Below, piece by piece: positions 23,928 through 33,038 of a stretch of DNA of 64,000 nucleotides. A program made the position numbers and the translations under genes. A model generated the notes under the pieces. The model saw only the letters and a program-made list of their open reading frames with translations, did no database searches and was not told the DNA's origin. The DNA is from Paenibacillus selenitireducens. Its GTDB lineage: Bacteria; Bacillota; Bacilli; Paenibacillales; Paenibacillaceae. The DNA lies in contig NZ_MSZX01000005.1 of the NCBI RefSeq assembly GCF_002021565.1, positions 310,027-374,026 on the forward strand. The letters run 5' to 3'. Position 1 is the stretch's first letter; every line of letters starts with the position of its first letter.

Positions 23928-25628
23928 ATGAAAGGCAAATTACTAGTCATTGGATTTGGACCCGGCAGTAACGAACATATCACGAAACGTGCGCGCGAGG
24001 CGATTGAAGAGAGTCAAGTCATTATTGGTTACAACACTTACGTTGATCTCATTCGTTCATTAATCACGGATCAGTCGATCGTCCAGACAGGAATGACCGA
24101 AGAGGTCAGCCGTGCCCAAGAGGCGGTTCGTCAAGCGGAAGCGGGAAAAATCGTATCTGTCATTTCCAGCGGGGATGCTGGCGTATATGGGATGGCAGGT
24201 CTGATCTATGAGGTGCTGATCGAAAAAGGCTGGAACCGTGCGGATGGCGTCGAAGTGGAGATTATCCCGGGCATTTCGGCGATTCAATCGGTGGCCTCCT
24301 TATTAGGAGCTCCGGTTATGCATGATGCATGTACGATTAGTCTTAGTGACCATCTCACACCTTGGGAACTGATCGTCCGCCGTGTCGAAGCGGCTGCACA
24401 GGCTGATTTTGTAATTGCACTCTATAATCCGCGAAGCGGTCGTCGTACACGCCAGATCGTCGAGACGCAACGTATTCTTCTGGAGTATAGATCGCCTGAT
24501 ACGCCTGTCGGCATCGTGAAGAGTGCCTACCGGGATCGTGAGCATATCGTGGTTACCACCTTAGCGAATATGTTGGATCATGATATCGGGATGTTGACTA
24601 CCGTTATTATTGGAAATTCATCGACGACGGTGTATGACGGGTTAATGATTACACCGCGCGGATATCAGCGGAAGTACACGCTCAATACGGATTCACAATC
24701 TTTGAGGCCTCACCAACGTTTGCAAAAAGAAGCGGAACCATGGTCCATGTCCGCCGCGGAGGATCGTGCATTTCTGTTCGGTGAACAGGAGGAGTTGCAG
24801 CCGGCAGAACCGGGATGGTCTCCTTTTGAATTAGCGACAGAAGCGTTAGAACTCGTGAGTGCTGGACGGAAGGAAACAGGGAGTGCGCAGTCGATTCTAG
24901 CAGCGATGCCCGCTGCTCCGATGTCGGAGAATACGGGTGCGGCTGATGAAGAGCGATTGGTGCGCTCGCCATTCAGACAAGAAGCTGTTCTTGAATTCGC
25001 GGTCAGCCCTGGGGTGGCGAACAAGAAGTTTTCGGCGCAGCAAATGATCATGTTAGCAGAGTTGGTTGGTGAAGAAGGTGAGATTGAATATTCACCGCAT
25101 CATCAATTGGTCGTTCGCATACGTACGGTTAACCCCCAAGAGGCAACGCGACGCTTACATATGGAAGGCTTCTTATTGTCGCCCATCGGAGATATTGCAC
25201 AGGTCAAAGCCTGTGATTTCTGCAATCTGGAGAAAGCGGAATCCATTCCTTATGCGGAAGAAATTCATGCCCGTATCGGGAACGCAGCCATGCCGAAGGA
25301 ACTGAAAATCGGATTTAATGGTTGTGGAATGGCTTGTTATGGTGCAGTGAACGAGGATATTGGCATCGTCTATCGGCGAGGCAAATTTGACCTCTTCTTA
25401 GGTGCAAAGACTGTGGGGCGTAACGCGCATGCGGGTCAGGTTGCTGCGGAAGGGATTTCGCCTGAAGATATCGTGGATGTCGTCGAACGAATCGTGAACC
25501 GATTTAAGACGGATGGACATCCGAATGAACGTTTCCATAAATTTTTCAAACGTGTGAAAGTCGTTGAAGGGTTTGTCTATCGGGAGCCTGGACAGTCCAA
25601 AGTCGAAGAGGCTGTTTGCGGCGATTAA
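23928..25628 (+). CDS. cbiH60: Precorrin-3B/cobalt-factor III C17-methyltransferase with Fe-S domain (CbiH60 type)
   Basis: A 566-residue ring-contraction enzyme. Residues 1-245 form a SAM-dependent tetrapyrrole methylase (VIGFGPGSNEHITKRA, ISSGDAGVYGMAG, EIIPGISAIQS). A low-complexity linker (about 250-350) follows. The C-terminal domain (about 355-566) resembles one half of nitrite/sulfite reductase, with four cysteines in CDFC (about 428) and GCGMAC (about 465) fit for a 4Fe-4S cluster. The same architecture is known in Bacillus megaterium CbiH60. ATG 23928 follows GTGAGGG. It is first in the operon. Confidence 0.9.
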   Translation: MKGKLLVIGFGPGSNEHITKRAREAIEESQVIIGYNTYVDLIRSLITDQSIVQTGMTEEVSRAQEAVRQAEAGKIVSVISSGDAGVYGMAGLIYEVLIEKGWNRADGVEVEIIPGISAIQSVASLLGAPVMHDACTISLSDHLTPWELIVRRVEAAAQADFVIALYNPRSGRRTRQIVETQRILLEYRSPDTPVGIVKSAYRDREHIVVTTLANMLDHDIGMLTTVIIGNSSTTVYDGLMITPRGYQRKYTLNTDSQSLRPHQRLQKEAEPWSMSAAEDRAFLFGEQEELQPAEPGWSPFELATEALELVSAGRKETGSAQSILAAMPAAPMSENTGAADEERLVRSPFRQEAVLEFAVSPGVANKKFSAQQMIMLAELVGEEGEIEYSPHHQLVVRIRTVNPQEATRRLHMEGFLLSPIGDIAQVKACDFCNLEKAESIPYAEEIHARIGNAAMPKELKIGFNGCGMACYGAVNEDIGIVYRRGKFDLFLGAKTVGRNAHAGQVAAEGISPEDIVDVVERIVNRFKTDGHPNERFHKFFKRVKVVEGFVYREPGQSKVEEAVCGD

Positions 25629-25669
25629 GTTGGGAATTCGGTTTGCTATTCATGGGAGGAGCGGAATAC

Positions 25670-26623
25670 ATGAGTCAACAAGCGGTATTGTTCGTCGGTC
25701 ACGGGAGTCGTGACCCAGAAGGAAATGAAGAAGTTCGAAAGTTCATACAGGAGATTGCAAGAAAAATGGAATCGGTTCGCGTCGAAACGTGCTTTTTGGA
25801 ATTTGAGCGTCCGACCATTGCGGACGGGATTGCAACATGCGTGGGAGCGGGTGCTACCCATGTGGTTGTCATTCCTATTATTCTATTTTCGGCAGGACAT
25901 GCAAAAATACATATACCCGCTGCAATCGATGAAGCGAAAGAAAAATACGTGCACATACAGTTTACATACGGTCGACCGATTGGGGTTCATGATCAAGTGT
26001 TGGAAATCCTTACTTATCGTGTCGGCGGAGCGGGAATTGATTCGTCGGACGTGTTGGAAGATACAGCGATGCTTGTCGTCGGACGTGGCAGCAGTGATCC
26101 CGATGCGAACAGTGACTTGTTCAAGATCTCTCGTCTCCTCTGGGAGAAAATCAAGGTGAAATGGGTGGAGACCGCATTTATCGGGGTTACGGCTCCCTTG
26201 ATCGATGAAGGCGTAGAGCGGTGTATTCGACTTGGTGCGAAGCGTGTCATGATCGTTCCCTATTTCTTGTTCACAGGGATTCTTATTCAACGAATGGAGC
26301 AAATGCTGTTAGGGTATCGAACGGCTTACCCTGACGTTGAATTTGCGATGTCGGAATATTTCGGATTCCACCCGAAACTGCAAGAGATATTAATTGAACG
26401 CGCAAATGAGGCGTTAGTGGATGATGTGAAAATGAATTGCGACATGTGCCAGTTCCGACTCGCAGCCATGCATGATATGGATCATCATCACCATGACCAT
26501 GATCATCATCACGATCATCATCATGACCACCAACATGACCATCACCATCATGATGACGACCATGACCATGACCATGACCATGATCACCATAAGCATGTTT
26601 CCGTGGGGGGCGAGCGTTCATGA
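25670..26623 (+). CDS. cbiX: Sirohydrochlorin cobaltochelatase CbiX (long form, His-rich tail)
   Basis: It inserts cobalt into sirohydrochlorin, the entry step of the early-cobalt route. Two chelatase repeats occur: FVGHGSRDPEGNEEV near the start and VVGRGSSDPDANSDL (about 135), as in CbiX-long. The C-terminus carries MNCDMC (about 254), the M-x-C-x2-C motif linked to an Fe-S centre in B. megaterium CbiX. A tail (about 268-312) of His and Asp follows, probably for cobalt storage or delivery. GGGAGGAG precedes ATG 25670 (317 residues). The stop overlaps cbiJ by 4 bases. Confidence 0.92.
   Translation: MSQQAVLFVGHGSRDPEGNEEVRKFIQEIARKMESVRVETCFLEFERPTIADGIATCVGAGATHVVVIPIILFSAGHAKIHIPAAIDEAKEKYVHIQFTYGRPIGVHDQVLEILTYRVGGAGIDSSDVLEDTAMLVVGRGSSDPDANSDLFKISRLLWEKIKVKWVETAFIGVTAPLIDEGVERCIRLGAKRVMIVPYFLFTGILIQRMEQMLLGYRTAYPDVEFAMSEYFGFHPKLQEILIERANEALVDDVKMNCDMCQFRLAAMHDMDHHHHDHDHHHDHHHDHQHDHHHHDDDHDHDHDHDHHKHVSVGGERS
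26478..26595 (+). repeat. Low-complexity His/Asp repeat coding for the CbiX tail
   Basis: Tandem CATCAT, CATGAC and CACCATGAC units encode about 40 mostly His and Asp residues. Such repeats expand and contract readily, so tail length probably varies between strains. Confidence 0.8.
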
Positions 26624-27384
26624 TCTTAGTGCTTGCTGGCACGAGCGATGCGCGCGAACTTGCGCTTCATATTCAATCGGCCGGACATGCGTTGTTGACG
26701 ACCGTTGTGACGGAGAGTGCCGCGGGGTCCATGCAGGAAGCAGGTCTCCCCGTGCAAGTCGGGCGTCTGACAGCGGAGCAGCTGGCTTTCTTGGCTCGCG
26801 ACCGCGGAGTACAAGCAATCGTCGATGCAACCCACCCTTTTGCAGAAGAAGCATCACGGAATGCGATCGCTGCTGCCCAAGAGGTTGCTGTGCCCTACAT
26901 TCGATTTGAGCGCGAGCATCTTGCCTATCAACATCGCCCAGGCATTATCTGGGCAGATGACTATAAGCACGCGGCTGAGATTGCCGCCGATAAACGCGGT
27001 GTCATCATGCTGACAACCGGGAGCAAAACTTTGCAAATTTTTACAGAGCGGCTTCTTGGGCTGCCGGATACGACAGTAGTGGCGCGGATGCTTCCGCGAC
27101 TCGATAATATGGAGAAATGCGAGCAGTTGGGTCTGGAACAGAAGAACATCATCGCGATGCAAGGTCCTTTTTCGAAAGAATTAAATTTGGCATTGTACCG
27201 TCACTATAACGTAAGCCTGATGATTACCAAGGAAAGCGGGAAAATCGGCGCGGTGGATGAGAAGTTAGAGTCTGCCTTAGAGCTAGGGATCGAATGTATC
27301 GTTATTGGCAGACCGTCTATTGCTTACGGTACAGTACATTCTGATTTTGCAAATGTATTGCAAGATATTCAATCGTTACTATAG
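26620..27384 (+). CDS. cbiJ: Precorrin-6A/cobalt-precorrin-6A reductase
   Basis: A 254-residue NAD(P)H-dependent reductase of the corrin ring. It begins MILVLAGTSDARELALHI, the family start. IVDATHPFAEEASRNA (about 67-82) is the most conserved segment of CbiJ/CobK, and ITKESGK (about 203) lies near the end. It overlaps cbiX (ATGA) and is followed after 14 bases by cbiC with its own AGGAGGA site. Confidence 0.9.
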   Translation: MILVLAGTSDARELALHIQSAGHALLTTVVTESAAGSMQEAGLPVQVGRLTAEQLAFLARDRGVQAIVDATHPFAEEASRNAIAAAQEVAVPYIRFEREHLAYQHRPGIIWADDYKHAAEIAADKRGVIMLTTGSKTLQIFTERLLGLPDTTVVARMLPRLDNMEKCEQLGLEQKNIIAMQGPFSKELNLALYRHYNVSLMITKESGKIGAVDEKLESALELGIECIVIGRPSIAYGTVHSDFANVLQDIQSLL

Positions 27385-27398
27385 GAGGAATTGCCATA

Positions 27399-28049
27399 AT
27401 GGATTTTCATACCGATTTTAAGCCGCTTACCATTCAGCCTCAAGAGATCGAAGCGAAGAGCTTTGCAATGATAACTGAGGAATTAGGTTCTCACCCGTTT
27501 ACCGCGGAACAATATCCTGTCGTGCAGCGTGTCATCCATGCTTCGGCGGATTTCGAACTTGGACGGAGCCTCGTATTTCATCCGAACGCGATTCAAGCGG
27601 GAATCCAAGCCGTTCGCAGCGGCAAAATGGTCGTGGCTGACGTACAAATGGTTCAGGTCGGCATCAGCAAGCCACGTATTACGAAATACGGTGGAGACGT
27701 GAAAGTATACATATCCGACCCGGATGTTATGGAAGAAGCGAAACGCTTAAATACAACGCGGGCGATTATCTCGATCCGCAAAGCGATTCGCGAAGCGGAG
27801 GGCGGAATTTTTGCCATTGGTAATGCACCGACAGCGTTGTTGGAATTGATTCGACTGGTAAAAGAAGGCGAAGCCAAACCTGGTCTTGTCATTGGTGTGC
27901 CTGTTGGATTCGTATCTGCTGCAGAGTCGAAGGAAGAATTAGCGAAGCTGGATATCCCGTTCATTACGAATATCGGTCGTAAAGGCGGCAGCCCTGTCGC
28001 GGTCGCTGCCTTAAATGCAATTACCATTATGGCGGATCAGCAGGGGTAG
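27399..28049 (+). CDS. cbiC: Precorrin-8X/cobalt-precorrin-8 methylmutase
   Basis: A 216-residue enzyme moving a methyl group from C11 to C12 to give (cobalt-)hydrogenobyrinate/cobyrinate. The family patterns QRVIHASADFE (the catalytic His region, about 47) and IGVPVGFVSAAESKEEL (about 168) are intact. It lies between cbiJ and cbiD; only 3 bases separate it from cbiD. Confidence 0.92.
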   Translation: MDFHTDFKPLTIQPQEIEAKSFAMITEELGSHPFTAEQYPVVQRVIHASADFELGRSLVFHPNAIQAGIQAVRSGKMVVADVQMVQVGISKPRITKYGGDVKVYISDPDVMEEAKRLNTTRAIISIRKAIREAEGGIFAIGNAPTALLELIRLVKEGEAKPGLVIGVPVGFVSAAESKEELAKLDIPFITNIGRKGGSPVAVAALNAITIMADQQG

Positions 28050-28052
28050 ATC

Positions 28053-29168
28053 ATGGAAGAGAAAGCTGCCACACCGATTCGTCATGGATATACCACAGGA
28101 TCATGCGCAACCGCGACCGCAAAGGCAGCTTTGATGGCGCTGATTACGCAAGAAGAACAGACAGGCGTACGCATTCGTATTCCCATTGGTGAAGAAGTTT
28201 ATTTTCAGTTGGAAAGCTGTGAGCATTCGTTGAATTTTGCAGTAGCTGCCGTGATTAAAGACGGGGGAGACGATCCCGATGCCACGCATGGCGCACGAAT
28301 TGAAGCTTCTGTATCTTGGCTCGAGGAACCTGGCATTGTCTTAGATGGCGGCATCGGCGTAGGGCGTGTTACTAAGCCTGGATTACCCGTGGAGGTCGGA
28401 GAAGCTGCCATTAATCCGGTTCCCCGGAAAATGATTCGGGAAGCTGTACAAGGGGTTCTTGAAGTGTTCGAACAGTCCCACCGAGGGGTAAAGGTTGTCA
28501 TATCGGTACCCTCAGGCGAAGAAATAGCCAAGAAGACGTTAAATGGACGGCTCGGCATAATCGGGGGAATTTCGATTTTAGGGACGCGGGGAACTGTCGT
28601 TCCTTTCTCCACAGCCGCTTATAAAGCCAGCGTTGCCCAAGCCATTCGTGTCGCTGAACGATGCGGTTGCGATCATATTGTGCTATCGACGGGCGGGCGT
28701 ACAGAGAAATATGGGATGGACATGTATCCGGATTTGCCCGAAGAGGCATTCGTCGAGATGGGTGATTTTGTGGGATTTGCGCTGACCATGTGCAAACGTC
28801 AAGGGATACGTAAGGTTACGTTGGTCGGCATGATGGGCAAATTCTCCAAGGTAGCCGAAGGGGTCATGATGGTGCACTCGAAGAGTTCATCGGTTAATTT
28901 TCAGTTTCTTGCGGACGTAGCAGCCCAAGTCGGGGCGGATGAGGATACCGTGCAACAGATCCTAGAGGCGAACACGGCCTCACAAGTCGGCGATATGATG
29001 GCGGCAAGCGGACATCTCGCGTATTTCGAGCGAATGTGTGAATTATGCTGCCAAGAAAGCATGAAGCAGGTTCAAGGCGGCATGGAAATCGAGACTGCGA
29101 TCATCACGATGAAAGCAGACTTGTTAGGTCGCGTGTCGATGACAGCGGAGGGGGGAGCAACATCTTGA
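28053..29168 (+). CDS. cbiD: Cobalt-precorrin-5B C1-methyltransferase CbiD
   Basis: A 371-residue enzyme specific to the anaerobic route. [18 protein letters not shown] starts the protein and is diagnostic. The [11 protein letters not shown] segment (about 70) and [12 protein letters not shown] (about 173) are conserved. It shows that the pathway here is the early-cobalt route and not the oxygen-dependent one. The last codons overlap the TTG start of cbiET. Confidence 0.93.
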   Translation: MEEKAATPIRHGYTTGSCATATAKAALMALITQEEQTGVRIRIPIGEEVYFQLESCEHSLNFAVAAVIKDGGDDPDATHGARIEASVSWLEEPGIVLDGGIGVGRVTKPGLPVEVGEAAINPVPRKMIREAVQGVLEVFEQSHRGVKVVISVPSGEEIAKKTLNGRLGIIGGISILGTRGTVVPFSTAAYKASVAQAIRVAERCGCDHIVLSTGGRTEKYGMDMYPDLPEEAFVEMGDFVGFALTMCKRQGIRKVTLVGMMGKFSKVAEGVMMVHSKSSSVNFQFLADVAAQVGADEDTVQQILEANTASQVGDMMAASGHLAYFERMCELCCQESMKQVQGGMEIETAIITMKADLLGRVSMTAEGGATS

Positions 29169-30406
29169 GTCTATCGGTAAAAATGATAGGGATCGGCGAT
29201 GATGGGCGTGAAAGCTTGTTTCCGCCTTATGTGGAATTCATTCAGAACAGCGATTTCTTGGTAGGCGGTGAGCGGCAGCTTGCCTTTTTTCCGTCATACA
29301 CGGGTGAGAAAATCGTGATTAAAGGCAGCCTAAAAGCGTTGTTCGAACAATTACGGCAATTGTCCGGGCGTGTCGTCCTGTTGGCTTCCGGCGATCCGTT
29401 TTTTTATGGTATCGGATCTTATGCTTTGAAACAGCTGGACGTCGCGGTAGAGGTGTATCCGAATATCAGTTCCGTACAGCTGGCTTTTGCGCGAATGGGC
29501 GAGGCTTGGCAGGATGCCTTCTTCACGAGTATTCATGGCAGAACGATCAAAGGGCTCGCTCAACGTATTGATGGTCGGGAGAAGATTGCCATTTTAACCG
29601 ATGAAGTCAATAGCCCGAATGCGATTGCGAAGTATCTTCTGGAATTCGGGATGATGGAGTATCGGGTCTTCGTGGCGGAGCATTTGGGCGGTCCACAAGA
29701 ACGGACGGGCTGGTATTCGTTGGATGAAATGGCGGAAGGTTTATTCGGATCTTTGAACATTGTGATTCTTAAGAAACAGCACGACGGGCCTAACCGTCAG
29801 GGTCTAGGCATCGAGGATGAAGAATTCGCCCAGCGGAAACCAGATAAGGGATTGATCACGAAGAAAGAAGTCCGTATTCTAAGCATCGCGAATTTGAAGC
29901 TGCAAGAAGACAGTGTGGTCTGGGATATCGGTACATGCACGGGATCTGTAGCGATTGAGTGTGGACGTCTGGCTAGAATGGGGCAAATATTCGCGATCGA
30001 GAAGAATGAAGCTGACCTTGAGAACTGCAAGCAGAACATGATGAAGTTTCGTGTTGATTTGACGGCAGTACACGGGAAAGCCCCGGCGGGAATCGAGGAT
30101 TTCGCAGATCCTGATGCGGTGTTTATCGGCGGCAGCGGCGGGGAATTACGCGAGCTGCTTCATGTGTGTTGTACCCGGTTGCGTCCGAACGGACGAATTG
30201 TATTAAATGCTGTGACGATCGAAAATCTCTATGACGCGAAAAAAGCCTTCGAAGCCGAAGGTTTCGATGTGGAGATTACGCTTGTTCAAATATCAAGGAG
30301 TAAACCTATCTTAACGATGACAAGGTTCGAGGGACTAAACCCAGTATATATTATCACCGCAAAGCGTCAGGTTATCGAAGGAAAAGGGGAAATGGCAGAT
30401 GAGTAA
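29165..30406 (+). CDS. cbiET: Fused cobalt-precorrin-7 C5-methyltransferase / C15-methyltransferase (CbiE-CbiT)
   Basis: A 413-residue fusion (equivalent to CobL). Residues 1-200 form the CbiE tetrapyrrole methylase ([31 protein letters not shown]). Residues 230-413 form CbiT, a Rossmann methyltransferase that also decarboxylates, with SAM loop [12 protein letters not shown] (about 255; Cys replaces the usual Gly/Ala). The TTG at 29165 is chosen because GGAGGGGGGAG lies 8 bases upstream and the codon overlaps the cbiD stop; a frame open from 29045 would overlap cbiD deeply. Confidence 0.9.
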   Translation: MSLSVKMIGIGDDGRESLFPPYVEFIQNSDFLVGGERQLAFFPSYTGEKIVIKGSLKALFEQLRQLSGRVVLLASGDPFFYGIGSYALKQLDVAVEVYPNISSVQLAFARMGEAWQDAFFTSIHGRTIKGLAQRIDGREKIAILTDEVNSPNAIAKYLLEFGMMEYRVFVAEHLGGPQERTGWYSLDEMAEGLFGSLNIVILKKQHDGPNRQGLGIEDEEFAQRKPDKGLITKKEVRILSIANLKLQEDSVVWDIGTCTGSVAIECGRLARMGQIFAIEKNEADLENCKQNMMKFRVDLTAVHGKAPAGIEDFADPDAVFIGGSGGELRELLHVCCTRLRPNGRIVLNAVTIENLYDAKKAFEAEGFDVEITLVQISRSKPILTMTRFEGLNPVYIITAKRQVIEGKGEMADE

Positions 30407-31109
30407 ATTAGGAACATTATACGGCGTTGGAGTTGGCCCAGGCGATCCCGAGCTCGTAACGGTGAAGGCATTTCGGATTTTGAAGCAATCCCCGATCATC
30501 GCGTACCCGCGTAAAATGCGCGGATCCAAAAGTTATGCCTTGAAAATTACCGAACTTTACGTCGATACCGAGCAGAAGGAAATGCTGGGACTTACGTTTC
30601 CCATGACGAAAGATAAGGAGACGCTCGATCGGGAATGGAATAAAACCATAGAAGCGGTATGGCAAGGGATTCAAGCAGGTAAAGATGTTGCGTTCGTTAC
30701 GGAAGGCGACCCGATGATCTATAGCACCTATATTCATTTAATGCGCCTCATGAAAGAGCAGCACCCCGAGGTGGAGGTCATCTCAATTCCGGGCATTTCT
30801 TCCATTAATGCTTCGGCATCGCGTCTGGGTATCCCATTAGCAGACGGAGATGACCAGATCGCGATCGTGCCTGCGACAGATCAGTCTTCTGACATGCGAA
30901 AAGCGCTCGAAGAACATGATTGCGTCGTATTTATTAAAGTAGCGAAGGTCATTGATGTGATGATTGCTGCATTGCGTGAGACAGGGCTTATAGATAAAGC
31001 TTCAGTCTTAACGAAGGTCACTTCTTCCGAAGAAATGATCTGGCGCAATGTTGAGGAGTTGGAAGGAAGAGAACTCGAGTACCTAACGTTAATGGTGGTG
31101 AGAAAATAA
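30399..31109 (+). CDS. cbiL: Precorrin-2/cobalt-factor II C20-methyltransferase
   Basis: A 236-residue SAM-dependent tetrapyrrole methylase. [35 protein letters not shown] and [17 protein letters not shown] are the family blocks, and IYSTY with the preceding EGDP favours CbiL/CobI. It overlaps cbiET by 8 bases and shares one base with the cbiF start (TAATG), so translation is coupled along the operon. Confidence 0.92.
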   Translation: MSKLGTLYGVGVGPGDPELVTVKAFRILKQSPIIAYPRKMRGSKSYALKITELYVDTEQKEMLGLTFPMTKDKETLDREWNKTIEAVWQGIQAGKDVAFVTEGDPMIYSTYIHLMRLMKEQHPEVEVISIPGISSINASASRLGIPLADGDDQIAIVPATDQSSDMRKALEEHDCVVFIKVAKVIDVMIAALRETGLIDKASVLTKVTSSEEMIWRNVEELEGRELEYLTLMVVRK

Positions 31110-31888
31110 TGAAAATTTATATTGTGGGAGCAGGCCCCGGGGATCCGGAACTGATTACAGTCAAAGGATTACGGTTGCTGCAAGAGGCGGATGTTGTCCT
31201 TTATACCGACTCGCTGGTCAGTGAGGACTTAATTGCCAAAGCGAAGCCGGAGGCAGAGGTCTTAAAAAGCGCAGGCATGGACTTGGGCGAAATGGTCGAG
31301 ATCATGGTGGACCGTGTCAAGCAAGGGAAAAAGGTGGTTCGTGTCCATACAGGAGATCCTGCCGTGTACGGCGCGATCTTGGAACAAGTTTCTCTTCTGA
31401 AAAAGGAAGGGATCGGATATGAAGTTATCCCCGGCGTGAGTTCCGTATTTGCGGCAGCGGCAGCCGTTGGGGCAGAACTTACCGTTCCGGAATTGACGCA
31501 GACCTTAATTTTGACTCGTGCGGAAGGAAGAACGCCAGTTCCTGATCTTGAGAAGCTGCGGGATTTGGCTGCACATCATACCACGATCGCGTTATTTTTG
31601 AGTGCAACCTTGTCCAAAAAAGTCGTGAATGAATTACTCGCAGCGGATTGGCATGAGGATACGCCGGTGGCAGTCGTACAGCGCGCGACATGGCCGGATC
31701 AGAAAATCGTACGCACGACGCTAAAAAATTTGGATGCAGATTTACGGGCCAATAGCATTCGTTCACATGCGATGATTCTGGCGGGCTGGGCACTCGATCC
31801 GGATATACACAATAAGGAAGAATATAAGTCGAAGCTTTACGATAAAACCTTCACACATCGCTTCCGAAAGGGTGTGAGCGCAGAATGA
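31109..31888 (+). CDS. cbiF: Precorrin-4/cobalt-precorrin-4 C11-methyltransferase
   Basis: A 259-residue methylase: YIVGAGPGDPELITVKGLRL at the start, VRVHTGDPAVYGAILEQ (about 75) and VIPGVSSVFAAAAAVGAELT (about 107). The last matches the CbiF/CobM pattern. It acts after ring contraction by CbiH60. The stop overlaps cbiG by 4 bases (ATGA). Confidence 0.93.
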   Translation: MKIYIVGAGPGDPELITVKGLRLLQEADVVLYTDSLVSEDLIAKAKPEAEVLKSAGMDLGEMVEIMVDRVKQGKKVVRVHTGDPAVYGAILEQVSLLKKEGIGYEVIPGVSSVFAAAAAVGAELTVPELTQTLILTRAEGRTPVPDLEKLRDLAAHHTTIALFLSATLSKKVVNELLAADWHEDTPVAVVQRATWPDQKIVRTTLKNLDADLRANSIRSHAMILAGWALDPDIHNKEEYKSKLYDKTFTHRFRKGVSAE

Positions 31889-33024
31889 CATCCCAGGCGA
31901 CATCGATCCCATTGGCCGAAGGCGTCATCCCTGCGATACAGCAGCGCAGTGATTATGCGGTTGTTGCGATTACAAAGCATGGCGTCGAGATCGCTCGTCG
32001 TTTGCAGAGCCAATTTACCAATGCCGATGTGTACTATATGAGTAAATTCTGTCGCGGCGATGAAGAGCAGCGATCGATTCAAATGTTCGAGGGAAGCGTG
32101 CGGCTGTTATTTCCGGCGCTTTTTCCCGCTTATAAGGGACTCATTATTATTATTTCACTAGGTGCTGTCGTGCGAATGATCGCACCGCTGCTGGAAGATA
32201 AGAAGAAGGATCCTGCGGTCGTTGTGATTGATGATCGAGGCGAACATGTCATTAGTGTGTTATCAGGCCATCTTGGCGGGGCGAACGAATTAACACATGA
32301 GGTGGCTGCAGCCATTGGAGCACGCCCTGTCGTTACAACAGCGTCAGATGTTCAGAAGACGATCGCCGTGGATTTGTTCGGACGTCGGTTCGGTTGGACA
32401 TGGGATGCTGCAGACAAGCTGACACCGGTCAGTGCTTCGGTGGTGAATGAAGAGCGTATCGCCGTCGTTCAAGAATCGGGTGAGCGCCAGTGGTGGACCC
32501 ATGACAGGCAGATGCCTGATCATATTCAAGTATTCGAGCGAATGCAGGATGCAATAGACGCGGAACCGAATGCATCCCTGATTATTACGCATCGGTTGCT
32601 TCAACCGGAAGAAACCGTACTGCTTAACAATGGTGTCGTCTATCGTCCGAAGGTTATCGTACTAGGAATTGGGTGTAATCGCGGGACTTCTGCGGAAGAG
32701 ATTCAGTCTGTCATCCACGAAACGTTGTTAGAGTTACAGTTTTCGCTCCAGAGTGTAAAAGCTGTTTGCTCGATTGATTTGAAGAAAGATGAGGTCGGCA
32801 TGCTTGACACTTGTTCACGTTACGGTTGGGATTTCATTACCTATACACCAGACCAACTTAATCGTGTGGATATCGAAGCGCCATCGGATACCGTATTCAA
32901 ATATACGGGGGCTTATGCCGTAAGCGAACCTGCTGTTAAATTATATACAGGCAATACGCAATTAATCGTGAACAAACGTAAATCCGGGAACGTCACGATT
33001 TCCGTCGGCATGCTGCATTACTAG
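31885..33024 (+). CDS. cbiG: Cobalt-precorrin-5A hydrolase CbiG
   Basis: A 379-residue enzyme opening the delta-lactone and releasing the two-carbon fragment in the anaerobic route. The central domain has FPAYKGLIIIISLGAVVRMI and VSVLSGHLGGANELTHEVA (about 114-136). The C-terminal CbiG domain begins ILGIGCNRGTSAEEI (about 258) and includes CSIDLKKDEVGML. It is read from an ATG overlapping the cbiF stop, and cbiA follows after 14 bases. Confidence 0.92.
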   Translation: MTSQATSIPLAEGVIPAIQQRSDYAVVAITKHGVEIARRLQSQFTNADVYYMSKFCRGDEEQRSIQMFEGSVRLLFPALFPAYKGLIIIISLGAVVRMIAPLLEDKKKDPAVVVIDDRGEHVISVLSGHLGGANELTHEVAAAIGARPVVTTASDVQKTIAVDLFGRRFGWTWDAADKLTPVSASVVNEERIAVVQESGERQWWTHDRQMPDHIQVFERMQDAIDAEPNASLIITHRLLQPEETVLLNNGVVYRPKVIVLGIGCNRGTSAEEIQSVIHETLLELQFSLQSVKAVCSIDLKKDEVGMLDTCSRYGWDFITYTPDQLNRVDIEAPSDTVFKYTGAYAVSEPAVKLYTGNTQLIVNKRKSGNVTISVGMLHY

Positions 33025-33038
33025 GGAGGAGGAAGGAA

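Noticed and set aside
26414-26642. Open frames on both strands across the CATCATGAC repeat, with His/Gly/Asp- or Met/Val-rich products
   Set aside because: They are shadows of the His-rich CbiX tail; none has a ribosome binding site.
29045-29164. Longer N-terminus for CbiET
   Set aside because: It would overlap cbiD by 124 bases, reads as arginine/histidine-rich nonsense and lacks a ribosome binding site; TTG 29165 has one.
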